Shown: positions 22,732-31,950 of the stretch, in pieces
Layout: each line of letters opens with the position of its first letter
Numbering within the stretch: position 1 is the stretch's first letter
Source of the DNA: Armatimonadota bacterium
GTDB taxonomy: Bacteria > Armatimonadota > Armatimonadia > Armatimonadales > Armatimonadaceae
Length of the DNA: 39,612 bases
Assembly (NCBI GenBank): GCA_026392155.1
Contig: JAPLCP010000147.1
Span: 1-39,612 of the forward strand
Direction of reading: 5' to 3'
Made by a program: the position numbers and the translations under genes
Notes under the pieces: generated by a model
What the model was told of the DNA's origin: nothing
The model's database searches: none
What the model saw: the letters and a program-made list of their open reading frames with translations, nothing else

Positions 22732-24099
22732 TTGGGACGACGCAGTTTTCTGGGAGTGGGCGGGATGGCGCTGGGGCAGGCGAAGCCGGGCGCACGGGCT
22801 AAGCAAGTTCTCGTGATCTTCGAACAAGGTGGTGTCTCGCACATAGACACCTGGGACCCCAAGCCCGATGCGCCCACGGAGCACCGGAGCCCGTTTAAGA
22901 CCATCAAGACCAAGGCCGATGGTGTCTATGTCACCGAGCTACTGGCACAGACCGCCCAGCACATGGACAAGCTCGCCATTGTCCGTTGCATGACTCAGCC
23001 CACGCCTGGTATTGGAAACTCGCACCCCAAGGGTTCGCAGTATGTCTACTCGGGCGAGGCACCCGGCGGCCCGGTGGAGATGCCTGATATCGGCTCGATT
23101 GTCGCCCAGCGCCTCGGCACGAAAGCGCCGTATCTGCCCGCTCATATTCTTCTTCCCGGCACCGATGAGCAGGCCGATAGCTCGCGCATTGGCTTCATGC
23201 CCCCCGGGTTTACTGCCTTCAAGACCGGAGGAAGCCCCGCCGATCCCAAGTGGCAGGTGCCCAACCTCGGGCTGCTTGCCGGGATTGATGAGCGGCGCTT
23301 TAAAGATCGGCAAAATCTGCTCTCCGCGCTGGACGTGGGCTATGTGCACGGCAGTGCACCCAAGGATGTCGAGGCGATGCAGTCGCTGATGCACCAGGCC
23401 ACGGACATGCTCACCAACCCGCTCACCCGAAAGGCCTTCGATCTGGGCACCGAGTCCGATAAAATCCGGGAGCGCTACGGAAGCGGCCACCGAGGCCAGT
23501 GCTACCTGCTGGGCCGCAAGCTGATTGAGTCGGGCGTGCGCTACGTCACCGTGGATGTCCGCGAGCCGATGAACTCCTATGTCAATGGTAAGCAAGTGCG
23601 CTACGACGGTGGCAGTAACATGAACTGGGACCACCACGATGGGATCTACTCCAAGACCCACACCAACAACATTCCCGGCGGCGGCGCGGGGGCAGGGCGC
23701 TGGGGAATCCAGACCTGGCCCATGATGGGCTCGACCGACCAGGCATTCTCCGCGCTCATCGAGGACATGGCCCAGCGCGGTTTATTGCAAGACACCCTCG
23801 TCTGCTTTGTCACCGAGTTTGGCCGCACGCCGCGCATCAACGAGCGCCAGGGCCGCGACCACTGGACCCATGCCTTTAGCTTCGCCTTCGCCGGAGCGGG
23901 TGTCCCCGGCGGCACGGTGATCGGCTCGACCGACCGTGATGGTGGCTTTATCACCAGCCCGATGGCCTACACACTGGAGGACTACGGCGCGACGATCTTC
24001 GAGAAGCTGGGCATTGACCGCCATAAGCCCATCTACACCCCACAAGGTCGCCCCGTGCCAATCGCAGGCAAGGGCAAGCCCATCCCGGAGCTGTTTTGA
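22732..24099 (+). CDS. DUF1501 family protein (planctomycete type)
   Basis: 455 residues. TTG start at 22732, supported by a strong GGAGGGA 6-7 nt before and by the twin-arginine motif RRSFLG right at the N-terminus (residues 3-8). The hydrophobic part is very short, so the Tat signal is atypical. Family segments: VLVIFEQGGVSHIDTWDPKP, GNSHPKGSQYVYSG, NWDHHDGIYSKT, LVCFVTEFGRTPRIN and GRDHWTHAFSFAFAGAG. This is the DUF1501 type that is found with DUF1549/DUF1553 proteins, as here, and is clearly different from the paralogue at 9498. Activity unknown; the fold is sulfatase-like. Confidence 0.92.
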   Translation: MGRRSFLGVGGMALGQAKPGARAKQVLVIFEQGGVSHIDTWDPKPDAPTEHRSPFKTIKTKADGVYVTELLAQTAQHMDKLAIVRCMTQPTPGIGNSHPKGSQYVYSGEAPGGPVEMPDIGSIVAQRLGTKAPYLPAHILLPGTDEQADSSRIGFMPPGFTAFKTGGSPADPKWQVPNLGLLAGIDERRFKDRQNLLSALDVGYVHGSAPKDVEAMQSLMHQATDMLTNPLTRKAFDLGTESDKIRERYGSGHRGQCYLLGRKLIESGVRYVTVDVREPMNSYVNGKQVRYDGGSNMNWDHHDGIYSKTHTNNIPGGGAGAGRWGIQTWPMMGSTDQAFSALIEDMAQRGLLQDTLVCFVTEFGRTPRINERQGRDHWTHAFSFAFAGAGVPGGTVIGSTDRDGGFITSPMAYTLEDYGATIFEKLGIDRHKPIYTPQGRPVPIAGKGKPIPELF

Positions 24100-24153
24100 A
24101 CCCACCCGGCTGCTCGCACGGCTCACATACCCTCCCTCTTCGAAGGAGGGTTA
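24098..24153. repeat. Palindromic repeat, family B (copy B1)
   Basis: Contains GAACCCACCCGGCT and ACCCTCCCTCTTCGAAGGAGGGT. It is in reverse orientation to B2, with which it shares AGCCGGGTGGGTTC after reverse complementation. It overlaps the DUF1501 stop. Confidence 0.65.
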
Positions 24154-24162
24154 AGTAGAAAA

Positions 24163-27162
24163 ATGAGAATGGAACTGCTACACAAAATCAATACCCGACC
24201 ATCCCCAACCCTCCCTGGAACAGGGAGGGTGGCTCGCCGTGAGGAACGAACGAAGAGCCGGGTGGGTTCTGGCTGGCTGGTCTTGGGAATTCTCCTCGCC
24301 CTCGCCACCACATCAGCCCACGCACAAGAGCGTATCGTGGTCACACCGCCATCGGTGGCGCTGACCAGTGCACGGGATGCGCGGCAGGTGGTGGTGACGG
24401 GCTTCTTTGGTGGGCAGCCGCGCGACCTGACCGAGAAGGCGGTCTTTACCAGCGGCAACCCGAAGATCGCCACGCTGGTCGGGAGCCGGGTCGCTGTCGC
24501 AGGGGACGGTAAGACAAGTGTCACGGTCAAAGTCGCGGGAAAGGTCTTTACGGTTCCTGTGAGTGTGAGCGGTGCGAAGAAAGCCGACCCCGTGCGCTTC
24601 GCCTTTGAGACCGTCCCCGTTCTGACCAAGCAAGGTTGCGCAAGCGGTTCGTGCCACGGCTCGCCGCACGGTAAGGGGGGCTTTTCGCTCTCGCTCTTCG
24701 GCTATGAGCCCAAGATCGACCGGATCGCACTGACCCGCGATGGGTTTAGTCGCCGCGTGAACACGCTAGAGCCTGCCGAGAGCCTGATCCTCAAGAAGCC
24801 GACTCTCGCGATTCCCCATGTCGGAGGCAAGCGTCTCAGAGTTGGCGATGCGCGCTACGCCACTCTCAACCAGTGGATTTCTGAGGGCGCGGAAGTCGGT
24901 GTCCCCAGTGTGGGAGTTGCCAAGATTGAGGTGACTCCCAGCGGACGTCGTGTGCTCGAAGCGCCGTATAAAAACCAACAAATCAGCGTGATCGCCGAGC
25001 TGACCGATGGTACCAAGCGTGATGTGACGAATCTGGCAACCTATGAGTCGTCGCACCCTAGTGTCGCGAGTGTGGATGCCGATGGCAAGATCACGGGCAA
25101 GAGCCGGGGCTTTGCCGCGATCTCGGTGCGCTACTTAGACAAGGTGCAGGCCCTCGATCTTACCGTGGTCGAGCCACGACCGGGCTTTGTCTGGAAGCCA
25201 CAGCCGGAGAAAAATCTGATCGATGGGCTGGTGAACTCCCGCCTCAAGCAGCTCCAGTGCCTCCCCGCCGCGACTTGCTCCGACACCGAGTTTCTCCGCC
25301 GCGTCTCGCTGGACCTGACCGGAATGCTCCCTGGGGCAGTGGCCAGTAAGGCATTTCTCGCCGATAAGTCGCCTGACAAGCGCGAGAAGCTTATCGACAG
25401 CCTGCTAGCCTCCGAGGAGTTTGCGCGGTTCTGGGCTCTGAAAAAAGCCGACCTCATGCGTGTCTCACCACGCCATCTCACTGCCGAGCAGGCGGGGCGG
25501 TTCTCCCGCTGGCTGGTCGAGGCAACCCGAGATAACCTGCCCTACGACAAGCTCGCCAATGCGATCTTGACCGCCACGGGAGGCACCGAGCAGTCGCCCA
25601 CGGCTAGCTATTTTTTAGCGATCAAGACCCCTGAGGAGCGCACGGAGCTGACAGCGCAGGTCTTTCTGGGCTCGCGGATCGAGTGCGCCAAGTGCCACAA
25701 CCACCCGTTTGAGAACTGGACCATGCGGGACTACTACAAGATCGCCGCCGTCTTTGCCCGCACCGAGGCGAAGAAAGGCCAGATCACGCTGGCGGCAATT
25801 GGCGAGGTGAAGCACCCCACCACCGGCGAGAACATGGAGCCCTGGTCCAAGCTCAGCACCCCGACCGAAGACCGGCGCACGGCCTTTGCCCGCTGGCTGA
25901 CCACGCCCCAGAACCCCTTCTTTGCCCGTGTGGAGGCCAACCGAATCTGGGCCGAGCTGACCGGGCGTGGGATTGTCGAGCCTGTCGATGACTTCCGGGC
26001 CTCCAACCCGCCCAGCAACCCCGCGCTGCTGGACGGGCTCACTCAGGCGTTTGTGACATCCGGCTTTGACCGCAAGAAGCTCATCAGGTTAATCTGCCAG
26101 AGCCAGACCTACCAGCGTGTCTCCGTGGCCCCAAGCGCCGCCGATGAGGCTCTTTTTTCCCACGCCAAAGTGCGGCTTCTCACAGCGGAGCAGCTCCAGG
26201 ACGCCATTGGAGTCACGGCGGGCACGCTCGCCCCTGCCGCAACTCTCCCGTCTCAGCTTGCCGCATTGGAGAGTAAGCTCACGCAGCGCAGTGCTGCTCT
26301 GGAGGCACAGTTCCCGAGCTGGCTTGCCACGCAGACCCAAGTCGCCAAGGCACTCCCTCTCTGGCAGAGTACCTGGCGCGACTCGGGGACGCCTCTTACG
26401 CAGATTTCGGAGGGGCAGGAGTTTCGCTTTGAGGCGACCGAACGCCAGACACGCACCCTCACTCGGATCGTGCACTCGGACCAAGAGCGCACCGTGACAG
26501 CCACTCTGCGGTTCAGCGACCAGGCGACCCTCAAGCTAAATGGTGTGGCATTGACGGGCAACCTCAGGCGCCCACTGCCTCTTGCGCTCCAGCCGGGGGA
26601 GAACACGATCGAGCTCCGCATGACCGGCGACAATCTCGCCTTCACATGGAAGCTAGACGACGATACCACTGGCCTCTCTAGCCCACTGATCGAGGCGCTA
26701 CGCGCTGAGAAAACCGCGCCTGCCCATGATTTCTATCTCGCCAACGATCCCGAGCGCACCGAGCTCCTGGGGCAAAAGGCGACTCTGGAAGACCGGGTGG
26801 CCTACGCAACCCAGCGCCCGTGGCCGGAGCAGACCGCCTTCACCAAGACCTTTGGCCAGCCTGCACGGGAGACGGCCTGTACCTGTGAGCGTCGCCAAAC
26901 CCCGACCCTGCTTCAGGCACTAGAGCTGCTCAACGGACGAACGTCCTATGAGACGGTCGCTACCGGGGCCGCACGCTACGCCGCCCTCCCCGACACGCAG
27001 CTTCTCGACGAGCTCTATCTCACCGCCCTGAGCCGTCGCCCCACCGAGAAAGAGCGCACGGTCGCGATTGCCTTTCTAAAAAACGCCCCCGAGCGCACCG
27101 CCGCCGTCACTGACTTACTCTGGACCGTGGTCAATACCCAGGAGTTTCTCTTCCAAAAATGA
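24163..27162 (+). CDS. DUF1549/DUF1553 protein with Big_2-like and cytochrome motifs
   Basis: 999 residues, exported. Order: N-terminal repeat-derived region (residues ~14-36), signal-like VLGILLALATTSAHAQE, an Ig/Big_2-like domain, a C-x4-C-H site (QGCASGSCHG, Cys159) of the type heading DUF1549 proteins, a second Big_2-like domain (residues ~265-330), DUF1549 (FLRRVSLDLTGMLP), a C-x2-C-H heme site (ECAKCHNHPF, Cys508) and DUF1553 (FFARVEANRIWAELTGRGIV...). A beta-sandwich insert sits near residues 740-840. Such proteins are thought to be surface or periplasmic redox-linked enzymes, often near DUF1501; the function is unproven. An in-frame GTG at 24229 may be the true start and would place the signal peptide at the N-terminus. 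Confidence 0.9.
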   Translation: MRMELLHKINTRPSPTLPGTGRVARREERTKSRVGSGWLVLGILLALATTSAHAQERIVVTPPSVALTSARDARQVVVTGFFGGQPRDLTEKAVFTSGNPKIATLVGSRVAVAGDGKTSVTVKVAGKVFTVPVSVSGAKKADPVRFAFETVPVLTKQGCASGSCHGSPHGKGGFSLSLFGYEPKIDRIALTRDGFSRRVNTLEPAESLILKKPTLAIPHVGGKRLRVGDARYATLNQWISEGAEVGVPSVGVAKIEVTPSGRRVLEAPYKNQQISVIAELTDGTKRDVTNLATYESSHPSVASVDADGKITGKSRGFAAISVRYLDKVQALDLTVVEPRPGFVWKPQPEKNLIDGLVNSRLKQLQCLPAATCSDTEFLRRVSLDLTGMLPGAVASKAFLADKSPDKREKLIDSLLASEEFARFWALKKADLMRVSPRHLTAEQAGRFSRWLVEATRDNLPYDKLANAILTATGGTEQSPTASYFLAIKTPEERTELTAQVFLGSRIECAKCHNHPFENWTMRDYYKIAAVFARTEAKKGQITLAAIGEVKHPTTGENMEPWSKLSTPTEDRRTAFARWLTTPQNPFFARVEANRIWAELTGRGIVEPVDDFRASNPPSNPALLDGLTQAFVTSGFDRKKLIRLICQSQTYQRVSVAPSAADEALFSHAKVRLLTAEQLQDAIGVTAGTLAPAATLPSQLAALESKLTQRSAALEAQFPSWLATQTQVAKALPLWQSTWRDSGTPLTQISEGQEFRFEATERQTRTLTRIVHSDQERTVTATLRFSDQATLKLNGVALTGNLRRPLPLALQPGENTIELRMTGDNLAFTWKLDDDTTGLSSPLIEALRAEKTAPAHDFYLANDPERTELLGQKATLEDRVAYATQRPWPEQTAFTKTFGQPARETACTCERRQTPTLLQALELLNGRTSYETVATGAARYAALPDTQLLDELYLTALSRRPTEKERTVAIAFLKNAPERTAAVTDLLWTVVNTQEFLFQK
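24203..24269. repeat. Palindromic repeat, family B (copy B2)
   Basis: ACCCTCCCTG, loop GAA, CAGGGAGGGT (10-bp perfect stem, 24208-24230), then GGCTCGCCGTGAGGAACG...GAAGAGCCGGGTGGGTTC. Lies in the first codons of the DUF1549 protein and keeps its frame. Confidence 0.7.
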
Positions 27163-28553
27163 AAAACCGCGCACTCTTGGCGCTTGCGCCACTCGCATTT
27201 CCCACTCTTGCCCATGCCCAGTCGGTGAGCTTCTCGAAAGAAATCGCGCCGATTATCCAGCGGCGCTGCGCGGGCTGTCATGGTGAGCGCACCAACTTGG
27301 GGGACTGGCGGGCACATACCTTTATGGCCCTGATGAAACCCGGCGCATCGGGGGCGGCGATGGTGGTTCCTGGCAAGCCCGAGGCATCCGAGCTCTACAA
27401 GCGTGTCGCCCACAAAGACCCAGACTTGCGTATGCCCAAGTCCGATGATGCCCTCAGTGCGCAGCAGCTTGCGCGCGTGAAGCGCTGGATCGTCGAGGGC
27501 GCGAAGTTCGACGGTTCAAGCAAGACGGTGCTCCTCAAGACGCTACTGGGGCCACGGGTGCACCCGGCGGCTCCCGCGAGCTACCGCACGCCCGTGCCCG
27601 TGCTGGCGCTGGCCTTTGTGCCGGGTGGAAAGCAAATCGCTGTGGGCGGCTACAACGAAGTCACGCTCTGGGACGCAGAAACGGGCAAGCTGGTGCGGCG
27701 AATCGGAGGCCTGCCCCAGCGCATCCAGAGCCTGCAAGTGAGCAAAGACGGCAAGTCGCTCCTCGTGGGTGGGGGGATTCCCGGCGAGTACGGCGAGGTC
27801 GCGCTGGTGGAGCTGGCCACCGGCAAGCGGCGCGTGCTCGACACCTTTGGCGACTTGGTTCTCACCGCACGCTTCAACACCGATGAGACGAAAGTAGCGG
27901 CGGGCGGCGCGGAGGCGAGCGTGCGCTGTTACGACATCAAAAACGGCGAGCGGCTCTGGAGCATGAGTGTCCATGCAGACTGGGTGACCTCCGTGGCCTT
28001 CAGCGCCGATGGGAAGTACGTCGCCTCCGCAAGCCGCGATCATACCGTGAAGGTCTACGAGGCCAACGGGACGCTTTACACAACCTACGGCGGCCACAAT
28101 CGGCAGATTGGGCAGTACAGAGGCCAGGATCCTGTCTACGGTGTCTGCTTCACGGGCAACACAGCACTCTCTGTGGGCGGTGGCAAGTGGGTGCAGCAGT
28201 GGGAGCCTGAGAAAGCAAAGGCTGAGTCCGGCGATGCAGGCGACATGGAAGAGCGCTTCTTCAAGCAAGGTCATGCAAAGTTCCTCGCCCACGGCTGCGA
28301 TAAAGATATCTACCAGCTCTGCCTCAAAGACGGCCAAGTCTTCACCCTCGCCAGCGATGGCATCGTCAAGCAGCTCGATCTTATCAGTCAGAAAGAGATC
28401 CGCAGCTTCGGCCAGAGCGGCGACTTCGCCTTCTCGCTGGATGCGGACACGGCCAGCAAGCGCATTGTCACAGGAAGCTTCGACGGTACCGTGCGGGTCT
28501 TTGACGTGGGAAACGGCCAACAAAAGCGCGCCTTCGCTGCCCGCCCCAACTAG
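27159..28553 (+). CDS. Cytochrome c / WD40 fusion protein, exported
   Basis: 464 residues. The signal peptide is [20 protein letters not shown], with cleavage after AHA. The planctomycete-type cytochrome c domain (PSCyt1-like) has heme site Cys37-x-x-Cys40-His41 in [12 protein letters not shown]; the distal Met is probably in LRMPKSDD. From about residue 145 there are WD40-type repeats, such as [39 protein letters not shown] and [10 protein letters not shown], which would form a beta-propeller of about six or seven blades. Overlaps the preceding gene by 4 nt (ATGA), so it is the third gene of the operon. Its stop TAG shares bases with the stop of the convergent acetyltransferase. Confidence 0.92.
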   Translation: MKNRALLALAPLAFPTLAHAQSVSFSKEIAPIIQRRCAGCHGERTNLGDWRAHTFMALMKPGASGAAMVVPGKPEASELYKRVAHKDPDLRMPKSDDALSAQQLARVKRWIVEGAKFDGSSKTVLLKTLLGPRVHPAAPASYRTPVPVLALAFVPGGKQIAVGGYNEVTLWDAETGKLVRRIGGLPQRIQSLQVSKDGKSLLVGGGIPGEYGEVALVELATGKRRVLDTFGDLVLTARFNTDETKVAAGGAEASVRCYDIKNGERLWSMSVHADWVTSVAFSADGKYVASASRDHTVKVYEANGTLYTTYGGHNRQIGQYRGQDPVYGVCFTGNTALSVGGGKWVQQWEPEKAKAESGDAGDMEERFFKQGHAKFLAHGCDKDIYQLCLKDGQVFTLASDGIVKQLDLISQKEIRSFGQSGDFAFSLDADTASKRIVTGSFDGTVRVFDVGNGQQKRAFAARPN

Positions 28554-29122
28554 TCCGCCGAGGGGCGATCACGAAGCTTTTTTGCGGGTATCCCTCCCCA
28601 TATCTCATAGGGAGGGATATCTTTGGTAACCACTGCGCCCGCAGCTACAATCGCGCCTTCTCCAATAGTAACCCCTTTTAATACAACAACATTGGCTCCG
28701 AGCCATACATTATTTTCCAATCGAATAGGGCTTGTTGTGAGTGGTTGTGTATTCATTGTGGTTGAGATATCCATACCATGATTACCATCAATAAACTTAC
28801 AACCCGAGGCTATAAGGCAATCATTGCCAATTTCTATTCTTTCACAGATGTTAAATTCTGTCCAACGTCCTACAAAAACATTATCTCCCAGAATTATTGA
28901 GGGGCCAGGTTGCCAGGGTCTTGAGAATTTTATATGCAAATCTGATTCCAGTATGCAATTGTTTCCTACTGTGAATTGATGAGGCCAATTGATAATTGTT
29001 CTTTCTGAAATGTACGTATTTTTCCCTATTTTAGATCCATTTATAATATGAAAAAAATTACGAAAAAAATTCTGAAGTGAAATAGATCTGATTCGAAAAA
29101 ATATTCGTTGTAATGAGCTCAT
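28550..29122 (-). CDS. Hexapeptide-repeat acyltransferase (WbbJ/maltose-acetyltransferase type)
   Basis: 190 residues of left-handed beta-helix repeats. Visible are the [19 protein letters not shown] strand with the catalytic-type H (DGNHG), [33 protein letters not shown] and the terminal [16 protein letters not shown]. This places it among O-acetyltransferases that decorate polysaccharides or nodulation-factor-like oligosaccharides; the substrate is not known. AT-rich compared with both sides, as is the GT2 gene 5 nt upstream of it, so both may have been acquired together. Overlaps the WD40 stop at the CTAG palindrome 28550-28553. Confidence 0.9.
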   Translation of the reverse strand: MSSLQRIFFRIRSISLQNFFRNFFHIINGSKIGKNTYISERTIINWPHQFTVGNNCILESDLHIKFSRPWQPGPSIILGDNVFVGRWTEFNICERIEIGNDCLIASGCKFIDGNHGMDISTTMNTQPLTTSPIRLENNVWLGANVVVLKGVTIGEGAIVAAGAVVTKDIPPYEIWGGIPAKKLRDRPSAD

Positions 29123-29127
29123 AATGA

Positions 29128-29988
29128 TTATATTTGTCTGTAATTATAGGATTTTGGTGTGTTTTGTATTTTTTTATCCCAGTATTTAACATATGCTAGT
29201 ACATAGTTCATCTCTCCAAGCATTGAATATAAGGCAATCCAGGTATCACGAGAGAGATAGTGCATCAGGCGAAAACGATCCCAGTGGCTACATAGAATAT
29301 TTCTAATTAAAGGATTAACAGCCGAGCTTTGTTGTCCACCTTTATACCAGAGAAGGGCATCGCACTCACGCACCTCCCCCATGCGTTTTCCAAGGCGGCG
29401 CGGACGAGCGGGGTGATCCACAATAGCATTCGGGACAAAAGGAAAAGAATAACCTGCTGCTTTTAGTTTTTCACGAAAGTCTGTGTCCTCTTGAAAGGGG
29501 TAAGGGAAATTTTCATCGAATCCTTGAATGGAGTGAAATACTGAAGGGGCTATCATGATATTGCAAGACCAAAAACATCCTCTGGTAAGGTTCATAGGGG
29601 TTTCTTCAAGAAGAGGAGAAAATGGCTGGACACAAGTGGTGCATCCCTCGTAGGCAAGGCTCTCTGGAGTGATGGCATCTGCATAGGCTTGAAGCCAGCC
29701 TGGATCTGGGATGCAGTCGTCATCGGTGAAGACAAGCCACGTTCCATTCGCATGAGTGGTGGCAAAGTTACGGCTCGCGGCAGGGCCACGTTGTGGTCCT
29801 TGTATCCAATGGGCCCATGGGAAACGCTCTCGCAGTAAATTCTCCGCAGTTGAGTTCTTACCATCATCGCTTACAATTACTTCATACTGGTCTGAAGATA
29901 GTGTCTGGATATCAGGTGCAAGCCGCTCTAAGCAGCGTGCTAATAACTCATTCCGATGGTATGTCGGAATGATTACTGAGAAAAACAT
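29128..29988 (-). CDS. Family 2 glycosyltransferase
   Basis: 286 residues. The GT-A fold starts at residue 3 ([18 protein letters not shown]). SDDG (40-43) and DDD (89-91, in [12 protein letters not shown]) are the nucleotide-sugar and metal sites. [10 protein letters not shown] (68-77) is the conserved loop, and [15 protein letters not shown] is the ED motif region. The C-terminal part has a short basic/hydrophobic tail but no clear membrane span. The sugar and acceptor cannot be determined; polysaccharide or glycolipid synthesis is usual. Lies in an AT-rich island with the acyltransferase gene (5 nt gap). Confidence 0.92.
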   Translation of the reverse strand: MFFSVIIPTYHRNELLARCLERLAPDIQTLSSDQYEVIVSDDGKNSTAENLLRERFPWAHWIQGPQRGPAASRNFATTHANGTWLVFTDDDCIPDPGWLQAYADAITPESLAYEGCTTCVQPFSPLLEETPMNLTRGCFWSCNIMIAPSVFHSIQGFDENFPYPFQEDTDFREKLKAAGYSFPFVPNAIVDHPARPRRLGKRMGEVRECDALLWYKGGQQSSAVNPLIRNILCSHWDRFRLMHYLSRDTWIALYSMLGEMNYVLAYVKYWDKKIQNTPKSYNYRQI

Positions 29989-30015
29989 GAATAATTATAT
30001 CGTGTGAAAAACATG

Positions 30016-30759
30016 CTAATGCCCGTCACGCTTTTCGGGGAGGGTGATGGTCTCCACGGGGCCGGTTCGCCAGCCGGGGCCGTCGTCCTGGATGGTCTTC
30101 CAGGTCTGGCCTAGATCGCGGGTGTAGCGTATATCGTGGCGGGCGTACTGGATGGCGTAGGCGACTCGGGGCGCATCGGTGAGGTTCTTGCCCGAGCCAT
30201 GCACCGTGAGGCGCGAGAAGGCCACCACATCGCCGGGATCCATGGGCACGGGCACGGTGACTTTGGGCTCTAGTCCACTGTTATGATTCGTTCCCGCCAC
30301 GGGATGCAACGTCCCTAAGTAGTGCGAGTAGGGCACCATCGAGAGACAGCCGTTCTCCTCGGTCATGGGCACGAGTGCGACCCAGAGGTTGATACCAGGG
30401 CCGTCGAACTTGGTGTACTGGTTGTCTTGGTGGAAGTGAAACGCCCCGCCGCCACCCGGCGACTTCACCGCGCTGAAGGGCAGATAGAGCCGCGCCTCGC
30501 CCTCCATCAGCTCCGAGGCAATCGCGCAGAGATTCGGGCTATTGACCAGCTCGTCGAGCGGTGAGCCTGCCAGATACTCACTGGTCTGTTTAAGCGCCGT
30601 CATCCCCAGCCCAATTGTGTCCATGATCGCCATTACCTCGTCGCGGGTGGCTTGGGTTGCCTCGGGAGAGAGCAGGCCCTTGAGAAGCACGTAGCCGTAG
30701 GTTTTGTAAGAGTCGCACTCCTCTGCCGTGAGGGCGCGCGGTGAGATCGGATCGTTCAT
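30016..30759 (-). CDS. Phytanoyl-CoA dioxygenase (PhyH) family protein
   Basis: 247 residues, Fe(II)/2-oxoglutarate-dependent dioxygenase fold. His110-x-Asp112 (FHFHQDNQY) and His187 (FSRLTVHGSG) form the metal triad, and Arg198 (APRVAYAIQY) would bind the 2-oxoglutarate carboxylate. All are present, so it is probably active. The substrate is not predictable; members act on small molecules, including phytanoyl-CoA, ectoine and halogenated natural products. The neighbours (alpha/beta hydrolase and 2-hydroxyacid dehydrogenase) suggest catabolism of some organic acid or ester, but this is inference. A TAGAAT box lies 6 nt before the ATG. Confidence 0.9.
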   Translation of the reverse strand: MNDPISPRALTAEECDSYKTYGYVLLKGLLSPEATQATRDEVMAIMDTIGLGMTALKQTSEYLAGSPLDELVNSPNLCAIASELMEGEARLYLPFSAVKSPGGGGAFHFHQDNQYTKFDGPGINLWVALVPMTEENGCLSMVPYSHYLGTLHPVAGTNHNSGLEPKVTVPVPMDPGDVVAFSRLTVHGSGKNLTDAPRVAYAIQYARHDIRYTRDLGQTWKTIQDDGPGWRTGPVETITLPEKRDGH

Positions 30760-30765
30760 ACGTAG

Positions 30766-30771
30766 ATTCTA
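30766..30771 (-). promoter_or_regulatory. -10-like TAGAAT, leaderless start
   Basis: On the minus strand TAGAAT is 6 nt before the PhyH-family ATG at 30759. Confidence 0.45.
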
Positions 30772-30791
30772 GCAGAAAATGAGAGAGCGTA

Positions 30792-31910
30792 CTACAGAAA
30801 CTCGATCTCGGAGCTGGTGATGCAGCCGCGCGAGTCGGTGACATTGAGGTAGCAGGCGACGGTTCCTAGCGGGATCGCCGACGAGGCGGTGTTGCCGCTG
30901 AGGAGCACGGGCTGTGCCTGCCAGTGGCGCTGTGGCCACGGCCCAGAGTCGTCCTTGGTGAAGAGGAGCTCAGCCACTTTGAGCGGCACTTTTGCGTCGA
31001 ACTCCGCGCGGAGCCAGTTGCTCTTGCGCTCTTGTTTCTTCAGGCGGGCTAGAGGCAGCTCGCCGAGGCCGCACTGCGCTGCGGCAAAGACGCGTAGCTC
31101 TTCGGGGTTTTCCCCTGCCGCGCCGTGGCCATGCGGCATGCGCAGCTTAAATGAGAGCGTTTTCTTTCCACGGGGCAAGCGGTGCGACTCCTGCCAAATC
31201 TCGGGGGTGAAGGCAAAGTCGTTGGTGCCATTGATCCAGAAAAAGGGCATCTTCGCGTCTTTGAGGTGCCGCGAGGGATCCCAGAGCGCCATCCACTTCT
31301 CGGCGTGCGGCTTGTCGGTCTTGTCTAGCCCTAGGCCTGGTGAGCGATCCAGAAAACCACAGCCATAGACGGGCATCGCGAAGGCAAAGCGCGGGTCGTG
31401 ACCCGCTGCGATGCCCGTTAGCACGCCGCCCCAGGAGATTCCCGTGAGCCCAATGCGCTGTGCATCCACGCCCGGCTGAGCGCGTAGCAAAGAGTGGCCG
31501 CGCAGGATCGCCTCGACCGCGTGGTAGCCCCACTGCTCGGTGGGCGGCTCTAGTGCCTTGTCATAGACGCCCCAACCTGGCGGGCCACCCAGCGCGTGAT
31601 GATCCCGGCGCTGCGTCCCCGAGTCGGGCGTGTGGCCGCAGGTGTCCATCGCAATCGCCGCAAAACCACGCTCGTTCCAGAGCCGCACCCAGCGGGAAAA
31701 CGCCGATCCCCCGCCGCCGTGCACCAGCACGATCCCCGGCACTTTCTGGCCGTCGGCTTGAGAACCTCGGGCGGGCATTCCCAGCCACGCAAAGACCCGC
31801 GTCGGCTTTCCTTGCCAGCTTGGGCCATCGTAGAAAAGTCCTGTCACGCCCGGCTCGCTAAAGCCCGGCGCGTCGTAGGTTTTTGGCGGCGTATTGTCAA
31901 TCTTCCACAT
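30792..31910 (-). CDS. Alpha/beta hydrolase (acetyl-xylan-esterase/dienelactone-hydrolase-like)
   Basis: About 372 residues from the ATG at 31910 (MWKIDNTPPKTYD). VLVHGGGGSAFSRWVR is the oxyanion loop. The nucleophile Ser159 is in GISWGG; Asp231 (INGTNDFAF) and a His in MPHGHGAA (260 or 262) complete the triad. A cap-like region with GPPGWGVYDKALEPP resembles cephalosporin-C-deacetylase/acetyl-xylan-esterase or dienelactone-hydrolase-type proteins. The C-terminal 90 residues form a beta-rich extra domain. No signal peptide. The longer start at 31973 would overlap the divergent dehydrogenase start. Substrate unknown. Confidence 0.85.
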   Translation of the reverse strand: MWKIDNTPPKTYDAPGFSEPGVTGLFYDGPSWQGKPTRVFAWLGMPARGSQADGQKVPGIVLVHGGGGSAFSRWVRLWNERGFAAIAMDTCGHTPDSGTQRRDHHALGGPPGWGVYDKALEPPTEQWGYHAVEAILRGHSLLRAQPGVDAQRIGLTGISWGGVLTGIAAGHDPRFAFAMPVYGCGFLDRSPGLGLDKTDKPHAEKWMALWDPSRHLKDAKMPFFWINGTNDFAFTPEIWQESHRLPRGKKTLSFKLRMPHGHGAAGENPEELRVFAAAQCGLGELPLARLKKQERKSNWLRAEFDAKVPLKVAELLFTKDDSGPWPQRHWQAQPVLLSGNTASSAIPLGTVACYLNVTDSRGCITSSEIEFL

Positions 31911-31938
31911 CACAGAGCTAGCGTTCGGCGGAGCTAGG

Positions 31939-31944
31939 TACAAT
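31939..31944 (+). promoter_or_regulatory. -10-like TACAAT, leaderless start
   Basis: TACAAT lies 6 nt before the ATG of the dehydrogenase at 31951; no SD is visible. Confidence 0.5.
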
Positions 31945-31950
31945 ACCTGC

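Noticed and set aside
27543-28523. 326-residue open frame opposite the WD40 gene
   Set aside because: The plus-strand protein has a signal peptide, a heme motif and WD40 repeats. The opposite frame has no such features and is a shadow.
28590-28620. ATCCCTCCC...GGGAGGGAT inverted repeat, like the palindromic families
   Set aside because: On the minus strand it encodes [12 protein letters not shown], the normal end motif of hexapeptide acyltransferases. The symmetry follows from the protein motif and lacks the flanking blocks of family A or B.
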